Assembly: GCA_036381595.1 (NCBI GenBank) | Contig: DASVCN010000028.1 | Coordinates: forward strand, 1 to 64,000 | DNA: 64,000 nucleotides | Reading direction: 5' to 3' | DNA from: Trueperaceae bacterium | GTDB lineage: Bacteria > Deinococcota > Deinococci > Deinococcales > Trueperaceae | Shown here: in pieces, positions 59,437-64,000 of the stretch | Numbering within the stretch: the stretch's first letter is position 1 | How the letters are laid out: each line of letters opens with the position of its first letter | Notes under the pieces: model-generated | Told to the model about the DNA's origin: nothing | Database searches by the model: none | What the model saw: only the letters and a program-made list of their open reading frames with translations | Program-made: the position numbers and the translations under genes

Positions 59437-61101
59437 ATGAACCTAAGGCCGTCGCAACCGAAACTCGAGTACGTGCCGCGCCTAGCCCCCACGCTGCTGG
59501 CAATGCTGCTGGCCCTGACCGCGTTCGGACAGACACCAGACTCCAATAACGACCTCTACCGCGTTCCGCCGGGGCGCGTCGATCTCTCGGCCGAGGCGGT
59601 TACGATCCGCGGCGACCTGATCGAGGACACGTTCATCCTCGGACTCGGCTGGCTCTCGGGAAGCACCAGCGAGGCCCCGCTGCTGGCTGGCGACGCGCTC
59701 TACCTCGACGCTCACAACCTGGCGCGCCTCGGTCTCGAAGGCGAACCGGTAGCGGAGCTGCCGGCCGCTTCCGAGGAGAGCCCCTGGCGCGCTCCAGGCG
59801 GGGCAGAGGTACGCTTCGGCGGTGACTCGCAGGTTCGCATCGTCGTCGATCTGCCCCACCTGAGCAGCGCCCGGCCGCTGCGCCACCTCGAAGGTCGCGG
59901 CCGCCTGGAGGAGGATGAGCCCCTCACCCTCCGACTACCCGACACCAAGCCACCACGAGAGCAACCCGATCCGTATCACGGGATCGACGTCACCCTCGTC
60001 GACACGCCGCTGGGCACCGCCCTGGAACTGCGCGGTCCCGCCCTCAGCTACGAGGTCTTCACCCTCGAGGAGCCCACCAGGCTCGTCGTGGATCTCGTTC
60101 CGCTGCGCCAGCGACACTACCCCTCCACCACCGAAGTGCTGACCGAAGGCGTCGTCTACCGGACGTTCGGCGCCCAGACCCCGGTGGGCGAAAGCCTCGT
60201 CCATCTGCTGGAGATCGATCCCTCTGCCGGCGAGTTCCGGGTCGTGGGCACCAGCGAGGTCGCCCGCACCCTCTCCGAGTTGGCGAGCGGAGCGTTCGCC
60301 GCCATCAACGGCGGCTACTTCGATACCAGCACCTTCCAGACCATCGGCCTCCTGAGAGTCGACTACGGCCTGCAGTCGCTCCCCTCCCGCAACCGGGCGA
60401 GCATCGGCTTCGGCTACGCCGGTCCGGTTATGGATCGGGTGACCGCCAGCGTCAACGTACGGGTGGACGGCCGGATCTACCGCCGTGAGACCCCGGCCAA
60501 CGGCGACGGCGTACAGGTGCGCACCGTGCCGGGAGCGCTCGCCGGCAGCCCCCGCAAGGGCGCTCTCGTCGCTCAGCACGGACGGATCGTGGCCAACCGG
60601 GTGGGACCGGTCCGAGTGCCGCCCAACGGCTTCGTCGTCGTCTACCCGCCGGACGACCGGGAACTCGCGCTCATCGATCCCGGAGAGGTGGCGGGTATCG
60701 AGGTGGACTTCGAGCCGGACGCCTTCCAGGCGGTTCGTTACGCTGTCGAGGCGGGTCCACTCCTGGTGGAGGACGGCCTGAGCGCGTTCCAACCGCACCT
60801 CGAGGAGTTCTCGCGGGGCGAGCGGATCCTCGACGCCTACACTCAGCAGGCCGCGGTGGGCATCCGGCCCGACGGTACAGTGCTCTTCCTCGTCGCCGAG
60901 AACATGCGAGCGGTCGACCTGGTGCCGCTCTTCCTCTCCCTTGGCGCCGAGGACGCGATGCGCCTCGACAGCGGCTCGAGCGCCACCCTGTTCGCGGCCG
61001 GCAAGGTCCTGAACCGGGTTCACGAACGGCACATCGTGAGCGCCATAGTCTTCCTCCCCGGCTCCGGGGACGACACGATGGGGGCGCGTCAGAGTCGGTA
61101 G
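59437..61101 (+). CDS. exported phosphodiester glycosidase (NAGPA) domain protein
   Basis: 554 residues. A signal peptide (LAPTLLAMLLALTAFGQ) is followed by an AMIN-like beta region (residues about 35-220) and a C-terminal NAGPA domain: GAFAAINGGYFDTSTFQTIG, RRASIGF-like stretch and RILDAYTQQAAVGIRPDGTV, then AEDAMRLDSGSSATLFAAGK. NAGPA domains cut alpha-GlcNAc phosphodiesters; in bacteria they may act on the cell envelope. ATG 59437 is preferred over TTG 59413, with TAAAGT about 22 nt upstream. Confidence 0.8.
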   Translation: MNLRPSQPKLEYVPRLAPTLLAMLLALTAFGQTPDSNNDLYRVPPGRVDLSAEAVTIRGDLIEDTFILGLGWLSGSTSEAPLLAGDALYLDAHNLARLGLEGEPVAELPAASEESPWRAPGGAEVRFGGDSQVRIVVDLPHLSSARPLRHLEGRGRLEEDEPLTLRLPDTKPPREQPDPYHGIDVTLVDTPLGTALELRGPALSYEVFTLEEPTRLVVDLVPLRQRHYPSTTEVLTEGVVYRTFGAQTPVGESLVHLLEIDPSAGEFRVVGTSEVARTLSELASGAFAAINGGYFDTSTFQTIGLLRVDYGLQSLPSRNRASIGFGYAGPVMDRVTASVNVRVDGRIYRRETPANGDGVQVRTVPGALAGSPRKGALVAQHGRIVANRVGPVRVPPNGFVVVYPPDDRELALIDPGEVAGIEVDFEPDAFQAVRYAVEAGPLLVEDGLSAFQPHLEEFSRGERILDAYTQQAAVGIRPDGTVLFLVAENMRAVDLVPLFLSLGAEDAMRLDSGSSATLFAAGKVLNRVHERHIVSAIVFLPGSGDDTMGARQSR

Positions 61102-61104
61102 ACT
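61099..61104 (+). promoter_or_regulatory. -10 box of a leaderless exported-protein gene
   Basis: TAGACT ends 7 nt before ATG 61112. Confidence 0.5.
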
Positions 61105-61111
61105 CTGAGTG

Positions 61112-62536
61112 ATGCAACGAAGCCGCAAGGCGCTGATGCCGCTGCTGGTGCTACTGTCGGCGGTGGCGTTCGCCCAGCCGGCCGACCGTTACTCCGCCGA
61201 CCAGGTCGACTTCGAACTGGGTATAAGCGGCGCGGTGGTCGAGAACAGCTGGAACCAGTTGCGGCTGGTGCTTCGCGACCTTCCCCCCGTCGAGTTCGAC
61301 CTCCGCATCGACCAGGGCTCCCTCCGCAGCGGCAGCATCCCCCTCGTCTACAGCGCCTCCATCGGCAGCAGCAGAGGCCTGACCGTCTTCGAGGACGAAG
61401 TCTTCATCCCTGCCTGGACCTCGCTCACCTGGAGTCTCCGTTCGGCCGACCGGACGATCGCCTCGGGAAGCCTCGATCCCCGGCTGAGGGACGATCGGCC
61501 CCTCACACTGCTCCTCTCCAACGAACCGGGTGGCTGGCTCGCGTCGCTGCCCCCCACCGCCCGGGCGCTCGAGGTCGTCGCCGGCGAGCTTCCCCAAGGT
61601 GCGGCCGCGTACTCGGGCGTGGCGGCCCTGATCGTCGATGGTACCGCCACGGCTCCTACCCTCGAGTCGGTCGTTCGGGCGGCCACCGCTGGGGCCGTGG
61701 TGATCCTCGCGGGTCCCCTGCCCCCCAGTCACCGGGCGCTCGAGCAGGTTTACGGAAGCGGCTCGGTACACCGGCTGGGCGCCGGCTGGATCGTCAGCAC
61801 GGGCAGAGAAGGAGTCGGGCCGGCCCTGGCCAGGTACCAGGGTTTCCCGGTGCAGGGGGCGGCCACCGCTCTGTTGAGCGGAGGCGAGGAGGCCGAGGGG
61901 CCGCACCTCTCACGCATGACGATCGTCGCTGCGGGAGCGCTCTACTCCCTCGCCGTCCTGCTGCTGTTGCGGTTCGGCGGGCCGGCCGGCGTCTCAGCGG
62001 CACTGGTAGTCGCCGCACTCACCGCCTTCGCCGGCTGGCTGGTGCTGCGTCCTGAACAGGCGGTCCTCGAGGAGGAGCGCACGCTGGTGATCTCGACCGG
62101 TGGTCTCGGGCTCTCCGTCCCGAGCCTCGCGATCCGGTCCCTGCCCGGCGGAGAGGTAGTCGTAGATGCCCAGATGCGACTAGGGGAGCGGGTCGCCTAC
62201 GAAGTCGGCGAAGGCACCACCACCCTCACTCTCGAACGGTGGCAGCGGCAGTTGCTATTGGGCAAGCCGGCTATCGCCAACGGATCTCTGCGCTGGTCGA
62301 ACGGCAAGCTGGAGAACCAGGGGCCCACCACGCTTCGCCAGGTGCTCGTCCTGGGGCTCGGGCCCCAGCCGCCGCTCGAACCGGGAACGGTCCGCGATGC
62401 CGCGCCCTCCGAGGAGCTGGCATCGCCGGAGGCCTACGGCGATCTCCTCGAGCTGTTGCCAGCGGGCACGGCCGTCGCGCACGACGGCAGCCGCTACCTG
62501 GTCGCCTTGCCGCCGCACCCGGGAGGCAGCCTGTGA
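61112..62536 (+). CDS. exported protein with a membrane-embedded C-terminal part, unknown function
   Basis: 474 residues. A signal peptide (LMPLLVLLSAVAFAQ), a beta-rich outer domain (to about residue 115), a Rossmann-like segment with AGAVVILAGPLPPSHRALEQ, two helices (AAGALYSLAVLLLLRFG and SAALVVAALTAFAGWLVLR, about 270-315), and a final beta domain. Layout is similar to DUF4350-type or BatD-like membrane proteins, but I could not assign it. It overlaps the next gene by 4 nt (GTGA). Confidence 0.7.
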   Translation: MQRSRKALMPLLVLLSAVAFAQPADRYSADQVDFELGISGAVVENSWNQLRLVLRDLPPVEFDLRIDQGSLRSGSIPLVYSASIGSSRGLTVFEDEVFIPAWTSLTWSLRSADRTIASGSLDPRLRDDRPLTLLLSNEPGGWLASLPPTARALEVVAGELPQGAAAYSGVAALIVDGTATAPTLESVVRAATAGAVVILAGPLPPSHRALEQVYGSGSVHRLGAGWIVSTGREGVGPALARYQGFPVQGAATALLSGGEEAEGPHLSRMTIVAAGALYSLAVLLLLRFGGPAGVSAALVVAALTAFAGWLVLRPEQAVLEEERTLVISTGGLGLSVPSLAIRSLPGGEVVVDAQMRLGERVAYEVGEGTTTLTLERWQRQLLLGKPAIANGSLRWSNGKLENQGPTTLRQVLVLGLGPQPPLEPGTVRDAAPSEELASPEAYGDLLELLPAGTAVAHDGSRYLVALPPHPGGSL

Positions 62537-63159
62537 AGTTCGCCGGGAGAGTCGCGCAGCGGGTCGCGCAACCGGACGCTCAGCAATACCTGGCGCTCTA
62601 CCTGATCGCGATGCTCTTCGCCCTGATGGCCGCCTGGCCCACCGACTCGACTCCGGTCAACGACGCCTGGTTCACGCTCGCCTACACCCGGGCCGCTGCG
62701 CTGGGGCTCCTCGGGCTCGGCTACGGCGCCTCGAAGGCGGCCGCCAGTCCAGCCGAGCAAGCGCTCACCGCGGCGATGCTCGGCCTCTTCGCACTGCTGG
62801 CGCTGCCGCTCGAACTGGCCGCCTATGCCGCCAGCTACCCAGCCACCCCGCTGCCCTGGGTCGTCCCCCTGCCTGCGCTCACCGCGCTGGCCATGTACGG
62901 GCTGGGCCTGCTGCTGGGTAAGTTCCTGGGTCTGCTTCGGTTGCAGCCGCTCGTCCCCATCGCGGTACCCGCGGCCCTCGCCGGCATGGTCGCTCTCGAC
63001 GTGGGCCTGGGGCTCAACCTGTTGAACCCGTTCACCGCGGCCGTACGGGTTTCCTGGGCTCACCTCGCCCTCCTGGGTTCCGCCACCACAGCGCTGATCA
63101 TCGCGCTGGCCAGGGGCCTGCATCTGGAGCACCGGAGCCGAGGAGCGCCCCACAGGTGA
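62533..63159 (+). CDS. polytopic membrane protein of unknown function
   Basis: 208 residues with six or so hydrophobic helices (YLALYLIAMLFALMAAWP, AALGLLGLGYGASKAAA, MLGLFALLALPLELAAYAAS, WVVPLPALTALAMYGLGLLL). No family recognised. It overlaps both neighbours by 4 nt, so it is part of one operon. Confidence 0.7.
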   Translation: MKFAGRVAQRVAQPDAQQYLALYLIAMLFALMAAWPTDSTPVNDAWFTLAYTRAAALGLLGLGYGASKAAASPAEQALTAAMLGLFALLALPLELAAYAASYPATPLPWVVPLPALTALAMYGLGLLLGKFLGLLRLQPLVPIAVPAALAGMVALDVGLGLNLLNPFTAAVRVSWAHLALLGSATTALIIALARGLHLEHRSRGAPHR

Positions 63160-64000
63160 TAAGCCGCAGCCGCCGGCAGCGTGAGAACGTCCCGGCCAGC
63201 CGTGACCTCGACGCGCACAACCGGCTCGCCCGGGCGCGCGACCGTCACCGCCACCTGTTCCGTGGCGCGCTCCTCGCCCTCGCAGCGGCCATCGTCGGTT
63301 GGCTGCTGGGCTTCGACCTTACCGTCCGGGCCGTTTCGGTGGCGGCCGCCTTCGCCCTGGCCTGGCTGGTACCGCTCCGCGGGAGCACCGAGTGGGCGCT
63401 GCGCTGGATAAGCGACCGGGCGGGACTCGCCTACCAGACCGCGCTGGAGATCGGAGATGGCGAGGACCCGTACGGCTTCGCACCTGCCGTGGCGGCCAGG
63501 GCCGACGCGAGCCTGGCCCGCGTCGAGCGACCCGAACACTCCGCCTGGTGGCTACCGCTCCTGGCGCTGGCGCTGGGTGTGCTCCTGCTCCCGGCGTTGC
63601 CCCTGAGCGGTGAAGGCGGTTCGCTGGGTGGGCAACTGCCCCCTGGCGCAACCGTGCCCGCCCCGGCCGCAGGCGAGGATTCCGACGAGGAGGCCGAGGA
63701 GCCAGTTCCCAACCTGCCCGGCGAGGAGACCACCCGCCTGGGCCGCACCCCTGACGGCTCGCCGGACGAGGAGCAGGGCGAGGAAGCGGAAGCGCAGGGC
63801 GACGGTCAGGGCGGCGAGCGGGAAGCGTTGGAGCGCTACCTCCAGGGCATCCGCGAACGGCCCGAGTCTCTGGCGGAGGAGCAGGACGCGGGTGATGAGC
63901 AAGGGGCTGGACGAACGCCTGCCGGCGCGGCCCCACGACCGGGTCAGGAGCGCCCGGGCGGGCAGGGAGAGCGTCGCTCCGGAGAGGGCCAGCCGGGGGA
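63156..64000 (+). CDS. membrane protein with an acidic low-complexity tail, cut by the window edge
   Basis: At least 281 residues from GTG 63156 with no stop before 64000. Two adjacent helices (FRGALLALAAAIVGWLLGF, AVSVAAAFALAWLVPL), a soluble loop (DRAGLAYQTALEIGDGEDPY), a third helix (WWLPLLALALGVLLLPALP), then an outer acidic tract rich in Glu, Asp, Gly and Pro (EEAEAQGDGQGGERE) with a basic Gly-rich end. No domain recognised. Its overlap with the previous gene makes it the third gene of an envelope operon. Confidence 0.7.
   Translation, partial: MISRSRRQRENVPASRDLDAHNRLARARDRHRHLFRGALLALAAAIVGWLLGFDLTVRAVSVAAAFALAWLVPLRGSTEWALRWISDRAGLAYQTALEIGDGEDPYGFAPAVAARADASLARVERPEHSAWWLPLLALALGVLLLPALPLSGEGGSLGGQLPPGATVPAPAAGEDSDEEAEEPVPNLPGEETTRLGRTPDGSPDEEQGEEAEAQGDGQGGEREALERYLQGIRERPESLAEEQDAGDEQGAGRTPAGAAPRPGQERPGGQGERRSGEGQPG

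Overview
The window is GC-rich bacterial chromosome. The gene families (SMC, HspR with a DnaJ, DnaE, PilT, a CsoR with Cys-His-His ligands as in Thermus) and the many leaderless genes, whose start codon sits 5-8 nt after a TANNNT box, fit the phylum Deinococcota, probably a Truepera-like lineage. That placement is inference, since no rRNA is present. Two tRNA genes (Val-GAC, Cys-GCA) lie near 45.5 and 46.8 kb.

Layout. 0-5.7 kb: an accessory zone with a DUF5694 protein, a DinB protein, a PEP mutase-like enzyme, a 354-residue tyrosine recombinase, a 30-bp dif-like site beside it, a vapBC pair, a truncated aminoglycoside acetyltransferase, DUF3565 and a flavodoxin. 5.8-12.8 kb: an island that looks like nitrogen-oxide or anaerobic stress defence. 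It has a ferredoxin, YwiC, DoxX, a Crp/Fnr regulator, a DUF59 protein, a 12-helix membrane protein, two DUF2249 proteins, two cupins, a ScdA_N (RIC-like) protein, two paralogous four-helix proteins with HxHL motifs and an Rrf2 regulator. Three near-identical palindromes (TGA-N6-TCA) drive five transcription directions here. 13-17.7 kb: malonyl-CoA decarboxylase, then csoR-copZ divergent from copA. 18-25 kb: birA, smc, a dipeptidase, hspR and dnaJ. 25-28.8 kb: two lipoproteins, yebC, an NAD(P)HX epimerase and a CDF exporter. 28.9-41.3 kb: two carbohydrate ABC systems. The second forms a GH2-SBP-permease-permease-GH1-GH43 operon with a divergent ArsR-type regulator and a palindromic operator. 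41.3-48.4 kb: GT2, GMC oxidoreductase, sulfotransferase, DUF488, a small membrane protein, a phytoene-desaturase-like enzyme and the tRNAs. 48.4-59.4 kb: dnaE with a 388-residue homing intein, pilT, two cyclophilins, thrS and a degenerate aroE paralogue. 59.4-64 kb: a run of exported or membrane proteins, the last cut by the window edge.

The two most notable systems are (i) a possible single-recombinase Xer/dif pair with dif in the recombinase's own promoter region, next to vapBC and a broken resistance gene, and (ii) an FNR-type regulon in which each palindrome centre lies 42.5-44.5 bp from the first base of an ATG or GTG, which suggests class-II activation of leaderless mRNAs.
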